Shown one piece after another: positions 43,597 through 52,438 of a stretch of DNA of 64,000 nt. A model generated the notes under the pieces. That model saw only the letters and a list, made by a program, of their open reading frames with translations, ran no database searches and was not told where the DNA came from. The stretch is taken from NCBI RefSeq assembly GCF_027920805.1, contig NZ_JANWOI010000002.1, positions 620,001-684,000 of the forward strand. The letters run 5' to 3'. The stretch is from Govania unica. Lineage in GTDB: Bacteria; Pseudomonadota; Alphaproteobacteria; Sphingomonadales; Govanellaceae. A program made the translations under genes and the position numbers. Every line of letters starts with the position of its first letter. Position 1 is the first letter of the stretch.

Positions 43597-45396
43597 ATGA
43601 GTATGCGTAGCGCTTCAACAATAGCTTTATCAACAGCTCTCGCGTTGCTTGTGGTGGCATCCAGCGAACGGCCGTTACGTCTTGCTCCGGTTCCGGAGTT
43701 CCTAAATCCTGCTTATCTGGCCCTGACCGCTTGCGGCAAACGACCGGAAACACAAAGCATATTTCTGCGGAAAGACTTCCGCCTGGCCCTCATGGCCTCG
43801 GCTTCGGCTGACCCGGCCTTGAAGACACTGGATAGCGACCCACCTCTCGATTCTAATTACGGCAAGGCCCATTTCCCCATATCGAGCCCTGAGGCTTATA
43901 CCCAGGCGTTTTTCGATCAAGGGCTCAGGCTGGTTTATGGGTTCAACCATTGGGAAGCCGAACGTGCCTTCCGCGCCGCTACCCGCTGGGATCCGAACTG
44001 CGCCATCTGCTATTGGGGACAGGCCCTTGTCCTTGGTCCCCATATCAATGCACCGATGGACCCGGCGAGCCTTGCTGACACTCTTGCAGCGCTTGGAAAG
44101 GCGAAATCACTGATCGCCACCGCCTCTCCTATTGAAAAAGCCCTGATCAGCGCGCTCGACAAGCGGTATACAGCGGATCCAACCAAAACCCGCGCGGAGC
44201 TTGATCAGGCATATGCAAGCGCCATGGCGGCCGTTTATGCGGCCTATCCGAAGAATCCCCATATTGCTATTCTCTATGCCGAGGCGGTGATGGACACGAG
44301 CCCCTGGGACTATTGGGAAGCTGACGCCACGACCCCGAAACCAGCCATGCTACCGGCCATCAAGGCCGTTGAGGCCGTCATGGCGGCTCACCCCGATCAT
44401 GCAGGGGCCAATCATCTTTATATCCATCTGATGGAAGCGTCGCGTATGCCAGATAGGGCCGAAGGGGCGGCGGACCGGCTCGCGACGGAAGCTCCCATGG
44501 CCGGGCATCTTGTTCATATGCCGGGACATATCTATTTCCGTGTCGGCCGTTATCAGGATGCGCTCACCGCCAACCGGCAGGCCGTGGCTGTCGATGAACG
44601 GTATCTCAGTGGCAATCAGGGCAGCGCTGTTTATCGCTATGGGTATTACCCTCATAATGTCCATTTCCTGCTGGCCTCGGCAGGAATGGCGGGTGATGGC
44701 GGGACAGCGCTTGAGGCGGCGGCAAAGCTCGATCGCATCGTTCCGACCCCGGTTCTTGACGCCGTGCCTTGGCTCAGTCATCCGGTCAAAGCCTCAGTCT
44801 ATTTTGCCGAGGCGCAATTCGGCGAACCATCCACTGTTCTGCAAATACCCATGCCGCCCGCCCAATATCCTTACCTACAGGCCATGTGGCATTACGCCCG
44901 GGGCATCGCCTTGGCCGAATCAGGGCAAGGCAGGCCTGCGTTGGCCGAGGCTGACGCCATCGCCACGCTGATCAAAACCGCCGATCTCAAGATCCTGACA
45001 GACAATCACATGCCCGCTCGGGATATCATGACCTTGGCCGAACTCGTTCTACGTGGCAAGGCGCAGGCATCCATGGGAAATCTGAACGATGCCCTCATAA
45101 TCATGCAACAAGCCGCGGCCAAACAACGCAGCATTCCATATACGGAGCCGCCCTATTGGTATTACCCGGTCGAACAATCGGTGGGCGCCATCCTGTTGCG
45201 TCTGAACCGGCCGACAGAAGCCATAGATGCCTTTAACCGCAGTCTGATGTCTCATCCGAACAATGCCTGGTCGCTTTATGGATTGTGGCTGGCTCGGCAA
45301 AAGACCAATGATCCGGCAACGATGGCGACCGAAGCACTCTACCGCAAGGCGATAGTTCCGGCCGATGTACCGCCACCCGCGCTTGAACGCCTTTAA
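43597..45396 (+). CDS. Exported TPR-repeat protein
   Basis: A 599-aa protein with an N-terminal hydrophobic segment (IALSTALALLVVASS) that is probably a signal peptide. The body has TPR-like helical pairs: FNHWEAERAFRAATRWDPNCAICYWGQAL, RYQDALTANRQAV and RPTEAIDAFNRSLMSHPNNAWSLYGL. The HMPGHIYFRVGRY and YPHNVHFL motifs mark a conserved alphaproteobacterial/bacterial TPR family of unknown role. Cysteines in CAIC are not a heme motif (no CxxCH). Strong AAAGGAGG ribosome site. Substrate-binding or scaffolding role is a guess. Confidence 0.75.
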   Translation: MSMRSASTIALSTALALLVVASSERPLRLAPVPEFLNPAYLALTACGKRPETQSIFLRKDFRLALMASASADPALKTLDSDPPLDSNYGKAHFPISSPEAYTQAFFDQGLRLVYGFNHWEAERAFRAATRWDPNCAICYWGQALVLGPHINAPMDPASLADTLAALGKAKSLIATASPIEKALISALDKRYTADPTKTRAELDQAYASAMAAVYAAYPKNPHIAILYAEAVMDTSPWDYWEADATTPKPAMLPAIKAVEAVMAAHPDHAGANHLYIHLMEASRMPDRAEGAADRLATEAPMAGHLVHMPGHIYFRVGRYQDALTANRQAVAVDERYLSGNQGSAVYRYGYYPHNVHFLLASAGMAGDGGTALEAAAKLDRIVPTPVLDAVPWLSHPVKASVYFAEAQFGEPSTVLQIPMPPAQYPYLQAMWHYARGIALAESGQGRPALAEADAIATLIKTADLKILTDNHMPARDIMTLAELVLRGKAQASMGNLNDALIIMQQAAAKQRSIPYTEPPYWYYPVEQSVGAILLRLNRPTEAIDAFNRSLMSHPNNAWSLYGLWLARQKTNDPATMATEALYRKAIVPADVPPPALERL

Positions 45397-45472
45397 CCGC
45401 ATATTCAAATTTTAGGGAGATATTGCTAAGCTCTCTACCAAATGCATGTGTGGTCGTTTTCAAGGGGATGTC

Positions 45473-46462
45473 ATGACGGGCTTTCGCACACTTATTCTGG
45501 TTGTTTTCTCGGTCCTGACATCTGCTGTTTCCGTTCCAGCACGCGCCGCGCCGGACGCCCTCGCCTCTTGGAACGACGGCTCGGTCAAAAAAGCCATTGT
45601 CGGCTATGTGACCAGCGTCAGCCAGTCAGGCAGCCCGCAGCTTATTGCACCCGCTGACCGCATCGCCGTCTTTGATATCGACGGCACCATCTGGCCCGAA
45701 CAGCCGGTGGCTGAAGTCGCCTTTATGCTGAGCCGGGTCAAGGATATGGTAGTGCGCAACCCGGACCTGCGCAGCCAGCCGCCTTATGACAGTCTTTTCG
45801 CCAAGGGGGCCGAAATCCTACCGAGCCTGCCTCAGGCGGATATCCTGAAAATCTTCGTGGATACCCACAGCGGTATGACCGAGGATGATTTCACAACCCA
45901 GGTTCGTGAATTCTTCTATACCGCCAAACATCCCCTTTTCGGCGTGCCTTATGCCCGGACGGTCTACCAGCCCATGCTGGAGCTGATCGCCTATCTGCGT
46001 GCGAACGGATTTAAGATTTTTCTCAGCACGAATGGCGATATCGCTTTCGCGCGTGCCATCTCCGCTGATTATTTCGGTGTTCCGGCCGAAAATGTCATCG
46101 GCACCTATTTTACCGAAACAGTCGAAGAGAATGGCGGCCGCCTGCGGGTCGTGCGCCAGCCGAAACTGGGTGCCTATAGTGATCGTGAAGGCAAAATCGG
46201 GGCCATTGCCCGTCATATTGGCAAACGGCCGGTGTTCGTCGCCGGCAATGTCGGAAGCGGCGGCGACGCCCATATGGCGCGGTTTTCCATGGAAGGGCTA
46301 AAGCCATCCCTGCAAATTCTGATCAACCATGACGATGCCGCCCGTGAACGAGCCTATGGCAGCGACGATCGGCTTTCACTTGATTGGGCCAAAAGTTATG
46401 GCTGGCAACTGGTCAGCATGAAATCCGACTGGAAACGTATTTTCGGGGCGAACAGCCAGTAA
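45473..46462 (+). CDS. Exported HAD-superfamily phosphatase
   Basis: A 329-aa protein: signal peptide VFSVLTSAVSVPARA, then the HAD nucleophile motif AVFDIDGTIW (Asp pair), FLSTNGDIAF (motif II), a conserved Lys region and GNVGSGGDAHMARF (motif III/IV with Gly-Asp). The layout matches periplasmic phosphoserine-phosphatase-like enzymes; the substrate is unknown. ATG at 45473 has AAGGGG upstream; the frame extends nine codons further. Separated from the TPR gene by 76 bp on the same strand. Confidence 0.83.
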   Translation: MTGFRTLILVVFSVLTSAVSVPARAAPDALASWNDGSVKKAIVGYVTSVSQSGSPQLIAPADRIAVFDIDGTIWPEQPVAEVAFMLSRVKDMVVRNPDLRSQPPYDSLFAKGAEILPSLPQADILKIFVDTHSGMTEDDFTTQVREFFYTAKHPLFGVPYARTVYQPMLELIAYLRANGFKIFLSTNGDIAFARAISADYFGVPAENVIGTYFTETVEENGGRLRVVRQPKLGAYSDREGKIGAIARHIGKRPVFVAGNVGSGGDAHMARFSMEGLKPSLQILINHDDAARERAYGSDDRLSLDWAKSYGWQLVSMKSDWKRIFGANSQ

Positions 46463-46569
46463 GTCCGGCAAATCCTGGATATTCTCAAGATCTGGTTGTC
46501 TCCGGACAGAAAAATCTTGCCCTCTTCGTGTCTTGCGCTAAAAAGGGTGCCGATCGCAATTGAGCGTCA

Positions 46570-46659
<90 letters not shown>

Positions 46660-46681
46660 GCGGCTATAACATTTCAATCAC

Positions 46682-47215
46682 TTAGTGGGTTCGTGACGTG
46701 CCGTGTTCGTCACGGTAACTTCCACTAAACGGAACATCGTTAGTCTCGGTAATTGCGTCATCTAACTGCCGGGTAGCGGGATTGGTGTTATTTGAGCCAT
46801 CAAGTATCCCGGCCCCTCGGTGCAAATGTGTGACCATTAGATGGATGTATAGGTCAGCCGTGATCTTGATATCCGATTGGCCTAACCAGTCCTGCAACGC
46901 CACCAAATCCATCCCGCTTTCAGCCAGCCGGGTAGCACAGGTATGCCGAAGGTGTGTAGCTCGTCCGACAAGCCGAAGCCCTTGAGTACCAAATCGCCCC
47001 TGATGTTATCCCAAAGATACCAAGGACCGCTTGAACCGGAAGCCCACGGGAACCAGCAGCCATTCACGGCTTGCTCATTAAGGTGGTCGATAGCGTCCAC
47101 CATGCGCCGGGTCAGGGGCTGTCGTTCTTCGTCATGTAACGGAAGGTCCCAGTTTTGGCCTTCCCTGTCTGGGAGGCCAGCCAGGGCTTAACTTGACGCT
47201 CCTTTGACCAACCTG
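46682..47215 (-). pseudogene. Tyrosine recombinase (integrase), frameshifted remnant
   Basis: Three minus-strand segments in different frames join into one integrase-like tail. Segment one (about 47110-47215) has SKERQVKPWLASQTGKAKTG; a missing C near 47112 shifts to the second segment (LTRRMVDAIDHLNEQAVNG..., 46970-47110). Near 46960-46975 a second shift leads to ATHLRHTCATRLAESGMDLVALQDWLGQSDIKITADLYIHL, which has the Arg-His pair and the nucleophile Tyr of tyrosine recombinases. No frame is intact. It sits at the 3' end of tRNA-Ser, the classic integration site. I found no duplicate of the tRNA end in the window, so the other element end is lost or outside. Confidence 0.7.
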
Positions 47216-47249
47216 CATGGTTTCCCCAGGCGCAAGTCGGTGTCCAAGC

Positions 47250-47710
47250 GTCGTCGGCATCTATTTCATGCCGTTCTTCAAGGTCGAGGCGCGGCCGACC
47301 GCGGCCGACGTGGTGAACCATGTTGAACACGCGACCAATGTCTGCGGCGAAGACCATGTCGGCATCGGCACCGATGGTTCGGTCACCCAGATCGACAATA
47401 TCAAGCTCTACGAGGACGCGCTCCGCGAAGAAGTCGAGGCACGGCGGAAAGCCGGAATCGGGGCCAAGGGCGAACGCGCTGCCACCTACCCCCCTATTCT
47501 CGACCTTCGCGGTTCCCGCAATTCCAAAAGCTCGCCGACCTCTTGAGTGCACGTGGCCATAAGTCGGCCCGCATAGAGAAAATCCTCGGCCATAACATCC
47601 TGCGCCTGACGAAGGATGTTGGTCCGCCTGATCGCGGGGGCGGCGCGTGGCAGCCCCCTGCCCGCGCCGCCACGCGTTTTTATACGATTTCGTATCTGCC
47701 GCCCGAATGA
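47250..47710 (+). pseudogene. M19 membrane dipeptidase, C-terminal fragment with frameshift
   Basis: The stretch from 47250 reads VVGIYFMPFFKVEARPTAAD, then EHVGIGTDGSV-like EDHVGIGTDGS, typical of the second half of renal-dipeptidase-family enzymes (metal site region of peptidase M19). Near 47520 the frame must shift to continue as QFQKLADLLSARGHKSARIE, ILGHNILRLTKDV, the family C-terminus, ending at TGA 47708-47710. The N-terminal half is absent; the join lies where the integrase remnant ends. It is a dead relic cut by the element. Family inference is from motifs only. Confidence 0.65.
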
Positions 47711-47717
47711 CCGAGCG

Positions 47718-49037
47718 CTATTGGGCGCTGAACACCTTACCGCCGGCCATGACAAAGGTCACATGCTGAAGGGCGCCCACGTCGACCAGCGGATTGGCGG
47801 CGGTGGCGATAATGTCGGCGCGCTTACCAACCTCCAGAGTGCCGATGTCGGCGTCAAGGCCGAGAAGCTTAGCCCCATTGACCGTGGCCGTGCGGAGAAC
47901 ATCCTCGGCGGTCATGCCAATTTTTTTGTACCATAAAAATTCGACGGCGTTTTGACCGTGCGGGGTGATCCCGGCGTCGGTTCCAAAGGCAACGGGAACG
48001 CCAGCGGCATAAGCGAGCCCGACATTTTTCGGCATGTTATCGAGAAAGGCCCGGGTGACGGCCTGGGCTGCAGGGCCTTCCTGGTCATAGCGCGCCTCAA
48101 GTTTAGTCAAGACGGCCATAGTCGGCACCAGATAGGCGCCGCTTTTCTTGAAGAGGCTTATCGAGTCCTTATTCAGGAAGCCGCCATGCTCGATCGAATC
48201 GACACCAGCAGCAAGGGCAGCGTTAATCCCGGCGGTGCCATGGGCATGAGCCGCCACCTTACGTCCCGCCGAGTGCGCTGCCGAAACGGCAGCGACAATC
48301 TCATCATCCATCATTTCCGGCGGTGGTGTCGCGGTGCGTGGGTCACCGCCACCTCTCGTCGTTGCGGTCTTGATCACGTCGGCGCCACTGCGCATCTGGG
48401 TGCGGACCGCTTTTCGGCACTCATAAGGTCCATCGCAAACGCCTGAAGAATGGAACAGCTCAAGAATATTCTCTGGATAGCCGCCCATATCGCCATGCCC
48501 TTCGGTCACCGAGACCATGCGGCCGGCGGCCAGAATTCGCGGACCGGCAAAGCGCCCGGCGGCGATGGCGTCACGGACCGTGAAAATAGCCTCCGTCGGC
48601 GCTCCGAGATCACGAACGGTGGTAAAGCCAGCAGCCAGAGTCTTTCGGGCGTTTTCGAGCGCGGTCAAGGTATATTCCGCCTCATTGAGCGCTAGGCGAC
48701 CAGCCGGCGGCCGCTCCCCCAGCGTCAGATGGACATGGGCGTCGATCAGCCCCGGCAACACCGTCGCTTGCGACAGATCGATCACCGTCGCCGCCGTCGC
48801 ACCAATGTCGGCGGCATTGAGGAAACCGGGCTTGATCGCCTCGATCCGACCGTTGCGAACGATGACCGACTGCTCCCGCGCCGGGGGCTGCCCCGGAATG
48901 GCAATCAGCAAACCGGCATGAATAATGGTCGGCGCGGCAGCGTCCGTATGCGCTTGCCCCACGTCCTTGGCCCCGGCCGACAGGGCCAAAAGACCAACAC
49001 TCGCAGCCAGCACTAGGCCGACATATTTCCCGATCAT
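47718..49037 (-). CDS. Exported prolidase-type amidohydrolase
   Basis: A 439-aa amidohydrolase-superfamily enzyme with a signal peptide ending LSAGA. Metal ligands are visible: DAHVHLTLG (HxH), DVIKTATTRGGG (carboxylated Lys), KVAAHAHG and IEHGG (His), FGTDAGI (Asp). The subtype resembles Xaa-Pro dipeptidases and imidazolonepropionase-like hydrolases, so it probably acts on Xaa-Pro or acylated amino-acid substrates in the periplasm. Its start lies one base from the stop of the tricorn-like protease, so the two are co-transcribed. The M19 relic ends 7 bp beyond it. Confidence 0.85.
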   Translation of the reverse strand: MIGKYVGLVLAASVGLLALSAGAKDVGQAHTDAAAPTIIHAGLLIAIPGQPPAREQSVIVRNGRIEAIKPGFLNAADIGATAATVIDLSQATVLPGLIDAHVHLTLGERPPAGRLALNEAEYTLTALENARKTLAAGFTTVRDLGAPTEAIFTVRDAIAAGRFAGPRILAAGRMVSVTEGHGDMGGYPENILELFHSSGVCDGPYECRKAVRTQMRSGADVIKTATTRGGGDPRTATPPPEMMDDEIVAAVSAAHSAGRKVAAHAHGTAGINAALAAGVDSIEHGGFLNKDSISLFKKSGAYLVPTMAVLTKLEARYDQEGPAAQAVTRAFLDNMPKNVGLAYAAGVPVAFGTDAGITPHGQNAVEFLWYKKIGMTAEDVLRTATVNGAKLLGLDADIGTLEVGKRADIIATAANPLVDVGALQHVTFVMAGGKVFSAQ

Positions 49038-52000
49038 TCAGCGCTCCCCATTATGCTGTGTTGGATAAACTGGATCCTGGTGCGGTGCGAGATTTTTCAT
49101 CTCCCCCAAAAGTAATTCAACCGCTTTTAGCAATTGCCTATCCGTTCCAGCATAAAGCACGGATGGATCATTCTCAATTTCCACATGAGGCACGACGCCG
49201 TGATTGCCGGCGGCCCAATTGCCGGCGCGGTCATAGACCCGGCTGTTCGGCGCCGACATCAAGCCGCCGCTGATCAGCGGCAACGGAAATTGCGGGCCGA
49301 TTAAGCCGCCCCAGGTCCGAGTGCCGATCAAGGTTCCGGCTTGCGCCTCCTTGAACAAGAACGGAAAACCATCACCGCCGGAATAGCTCCAGCCGTTGAT
49401 CAAAAGCGCCTTCGGTCCATTATGCGCCAGTTCCGGCAACGGATTATGCGCCATATTGCGCCCGGCAAAATACGCAAGCGCCGGGCGTTTCAAGAGCTCG
49501 ACCAGTCGATCGCCAAGGGCCCCGCCCCGGTTGAACCGCTCATCGATAATCAGGGCGTCTTTGCCGAACTCGGCCCGGTATTGGCTCATCAGTTCATCCT
49601 GACCGTTCCGCGACGTATCAGGCACATAAATATAGCCAATTCGCCCACCGCTTCGCTCAAGGACCAGCGCGCGGTTGGCTTCGACCCAGGTGCGTTCCCG
49701 GAGCTTCAACTCATCGGCGGGCGATAGCGTGCGCACCAGAACCTGCCGCGCGCCTGTCTGGCTTGGATTTTTATTGATGGTCAGGCGAACCACGGCGCCG
49801 CTTTCATGCTGAAGCGCCACCCAGGGATCCCGCGCCGGGTCGAGGGCCACGCCGTTAATCGCCAGCAAATAATCACCCTCGCTAACGTCAAGGCCGGGAG
49901 CCGCCAACGGTGAGCGTAGCTCGCCCGAACGTGGCCCCGCGCTGAGGATACGGCCAATACGGTAAGCCCCGTTTTCGATCCGGAGATCGGCCCCGAGGAG
50001 TCCCACTTCGCTGCTCGGTGCCAGCGTCGGGCGAAGGCCAGATGAGGCATAGACATGCCCCGCTGAGACTTCACCGCTAAGCTCGCGCAACAGAGCGGTC
50101 ATGTCGCTGTCCGTGACGACAAACTCGACGAACGGGCGATATTTTTCGCCAACCTGCTGCCAGTCCAAACCATGGTGGTTGGGATCATAAAAGAAATCGC
50201 GCAAATAGCGCCAGCCGTCAGTAAATTGTTGGCGGTTCTCGGCGCGGACATCGAGTTCTACGGCAAGTTTGGCGACCGGAACGTTCGTTTCCGCGCCCTC
50301 CGCTGCAAGCTCCAGGACGGCATAGGTTTTATCACGACGGATGAGGCCCGCTTCCGCGCCCGCGGAGGTGATCAAGTCATCGACATCACGCGCCAGCACG
50401 GTGACGGTCTCGGTCGCCAGCTTGAACTCTTCGACAACGCCTTTCGAGCCATTGCGGGCGGCGTCGTCCAGCCGCCGATAAACGATCTTGCCGGGCAAAA
50501 CCGCAAGATCGGTATAGGTCGCCGCCGGTAGGGCCAGTTTGACCAACCGCGCTTCGGCCCCGGCGAAATCGATCTCGCTGTCACCCTTCTTTGCGGCCGG
50601 AAACGGAACTTTGCCGGGGTCGAACGGCGACGGCACGCCAACCCGTAATGGAATGACCGAAATGCCCATGGAATCGCCATAGATCCAGGTCGAGTCGATG
50701 TCCCCGAAGCGCGGCGTCAGGCTGCGATAGGACAGGCTATAAAGATAATTGCCCGTGGGGTCGAACACCGGCGACACGTCGCTCGCATAGCCCGAGGTAA
50801 GCTGCCGCCGCACGTCGCCCTTCACGTCATAAATAAAGATCGCCTGATTGCCGCTGTCGGCGGTTCGCGCATAGGCGACCCAGCGCCCATCGGGCGACCA
50901 GGAGACGCGAAAGGTTGCCAGCGACGAATGCACGCGCATCCGGTCAGCGTCAATTTTCTTCAACCGGCCGTTCGCCACATCGACCAGATAGATCGCTTGC
51001 GCGTTGTCGATAAAGACGAGATGGCGGCCATCGGGCGACCATTGCGGCTTATAGCGGAAACCGTCGCTAAAGCTCGTCAACTTCCGCTGGCTGCCGCTGG
51101 CTGTATCCTTGATATAAAGTTGATACTCACCATCGGCATCAGAAAAATAAGCGAGCTTTGTGCCGTCGGGCGACAAGCTTGGATAGCGTTCCGCCGTCCC
51201 TGAGCTTTGGCTATGGTTGATGGCCAGATCAGGGGCGAGGCCCACGGTAAAAACATCGCCGCGCGCCGCGAAGACAACGGTTTTACCGTCGGCGGCAATG
51301 TCGGCATGTTCGATATAATCGGCGACCGGAACCCGCGTCGGCGCAAAGCTTGCGAAATCCGTCGCCACGGCGATCGGCACTTCTTTCGTCGTCTCGTCGG
51401 TCAGATCCAGACGATGAATTTTCCCGGCATATTCGAACGCGATCGTCCCAGCCCCAAGCGACGGATGGCGAATATCGAAATCGGTGAAATGGGTAATCTG
51501 GCGCTCTTCCCCACTATTCAGGTCATGAACCCAGATATTGCTTCGCTCATCCGCGCCTTGCTCTGACAGATAATAAATGCGCTCGCCGACCCACATCGGC
51601 ATCGAATTGGGCGAGTCATTATTCGTCAGGCGCCGCGACGCGCCGGTCTTTAAGTCGAAATACCACAGGCTCGGCGCCCGCCCGCCGTGATAGCGCTTCC
51701 AGGTTTCCTTACCGTCCTGGAAATCCTTATAAAAGGTATAAACCAGCTTGCTGCCATCGGGAGAAAATGCCGCCGTCTCGCCATAAGCAAGCGGCAGCCG
51801 CTCCGGCAAGCCGCCCGTGGCCTTCACTTTCAGCAATTGATTATAGTTCTGCCTGTGACTGTACATACCACTGGCGATCAATAAATTCTGACCGTCCGGA
51901 TACCAAGCCACAGGCTGATCGGCAGCCGGGTGATGCGTGACGCGAACGCTCACACCGCCCGCAACCGGCAACACGTAAGTATCCTGGTTGCCCTCTGCCG

Positions 52001-52262
52001 TCATGGCATAGGCGAGTTGTCGGCCATCGGGGGAGAAAACCAAGTTGGATTTGAGCTGACCATCGGCCGTCAAGCGCCGAGCGAGGCCGCCGGTCTCCGC
52101 CACCAACCAAATATCATCAGCATAGAGGAAGGCGATATTGCCGTTGGCGAGCACCGGGTAACGGGCCAATCGTGCTTCCGTCGCCGCCTCAGCCGTTTGG
52201 GGTGCAGTCATCAACAGCAAGCCGGATAGCACGCAACACATAATCCTGTAATCGATTATCAT
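49038..52262 (-). CDS. Tricorn-like S41 protease with beta-propeller
   Basis: A 1074-aa protein. Signal peptide (VLSGLLLMTAPQTAEA), then about twelve WD40-like/PD40 blades with SPDGRQLAY, SPDGTKLAY and SPDGRHLVF units, a PDZ domain (GRILSAGPRSGELRSPLAA), and a C-terminal S41 protease with DERFNRGGALGDRLVELL and NGWSYSGGDGFPFLF (catalytic Ser). Tricorn cuts peptides produced by upstream proteases. ATG at 52262 is preferred: AAGGGG lies nine bases ahead; the longer frame to 52406 lacks a signal. Between the TonB receptor and the amidohydrolase it forms a peptide-degradation unit. Confidence 0.9.
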   Translation of the reverse strand: MIIDYRIMCCVLSGLLLMTAPQTAEAATEARLARYPVLANGNIAFLYADDIWLVAETGGLARRLTADGQLKSNLVFSPDGRQLAYAMTAEGNQDTYVLPVAGGVSVRVTHHPAADQPVAWYPDGQNLLIASGMYSHRQNYNQLLKVKATGGLPERLPLAYGETAAFSPDGSKLVYTFYKDFQDGKETWKRYHGGRAPSLWYFDLKTGASRRLTNNDSPNSMPMWVGERIYYLSEQGADERSNIWVHDLNSGEERQITHFTDFDIRHPSLGAGTIAFEYAGKIHRLDLTDETTKEVPIAVATDFASFAPTRVPVADYIEHADIAADGKTVVFAARGDVFTVGLAPDLAINHSQSSGTAERYPSLSPDGTKLAYFSDADGEYQLYIKDTASGSQRKLTSFSDGFRYKPQWSPDGRHLVFIDNAQAIYLVDVANGRLKKIDADRMRVHSSLATFRVSWSPDGRWVAYARTADSGNQAIFIYDVKGDVRRQLTSGYASDVSPVFDPTGNYLYSLSYRSLTPRFGDIDSTWIYGDSMGISVIPLRVGVPSPFDPGKVPFPAAKKGDSEIDFAGAEARLVKLALPAATYTDLAVLPGKIVYRRLDDAARNGSKGVVEEFKLATETVTVLARDVDDLITSAGAEAGLIRRDKTYAVLELAAEGAETNVPVAKLAVELDVRAENRQQFTDGWRYLRDFFYDPNHHGLDWQQVGEKYRPFVEFVVTDSDMTALLRELSGEVSAGHVYASSGLRPTLAPSSEVGLLGADLRIENGAYRIGRILSAGPRSGELRSPLAAPGLDVSEGDYLLAINGVALDPARDPWVALQHESGAVVRLTINKNPSQTGARQVLVRTLSPADELKLRERTWVEANRALVLERSGGRIGYIYVPDTSRNGQDELMSQYRAEFGKDALIIDERFNRGGALGDRLVELLKRPALAYFAGRNMAHNPLPELAHNGPKALLINGWSYSGGDGFPFLFKEAQAGTLIGTRTWGGLIGPQFPLPLISGGLMSAPNSRVYDRAGNWAAGNHGVVPHVEIENDPSVLYAGTDRQLLKAVELLLGEMKNLAPHQDPVYPTQHNGER

Positions 52263-52438
52263 CCGGAACATCCCCTTAGATTTCCTGACCTGGCGATGGC
52301 AGGAATTCAACCCTAACCCACTGACGGTAAGCAACGGAGCCGCCGCCTTCGCTCTCGACAAGGTGCCGACGGAGGCAAGGTGAAAAGATTGCCTCCCCCG
52401 CTTCATACGGAGGAGGCAACCCGAACGTTAGAGATTAA

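Noticed and set aside
47217-47546. 109-aa plus-strand ORF as an intact gene
   Set aside because: Its middle is an M19 dipeptidase fragment with a frameshift; the first residues are unrelated to the family.
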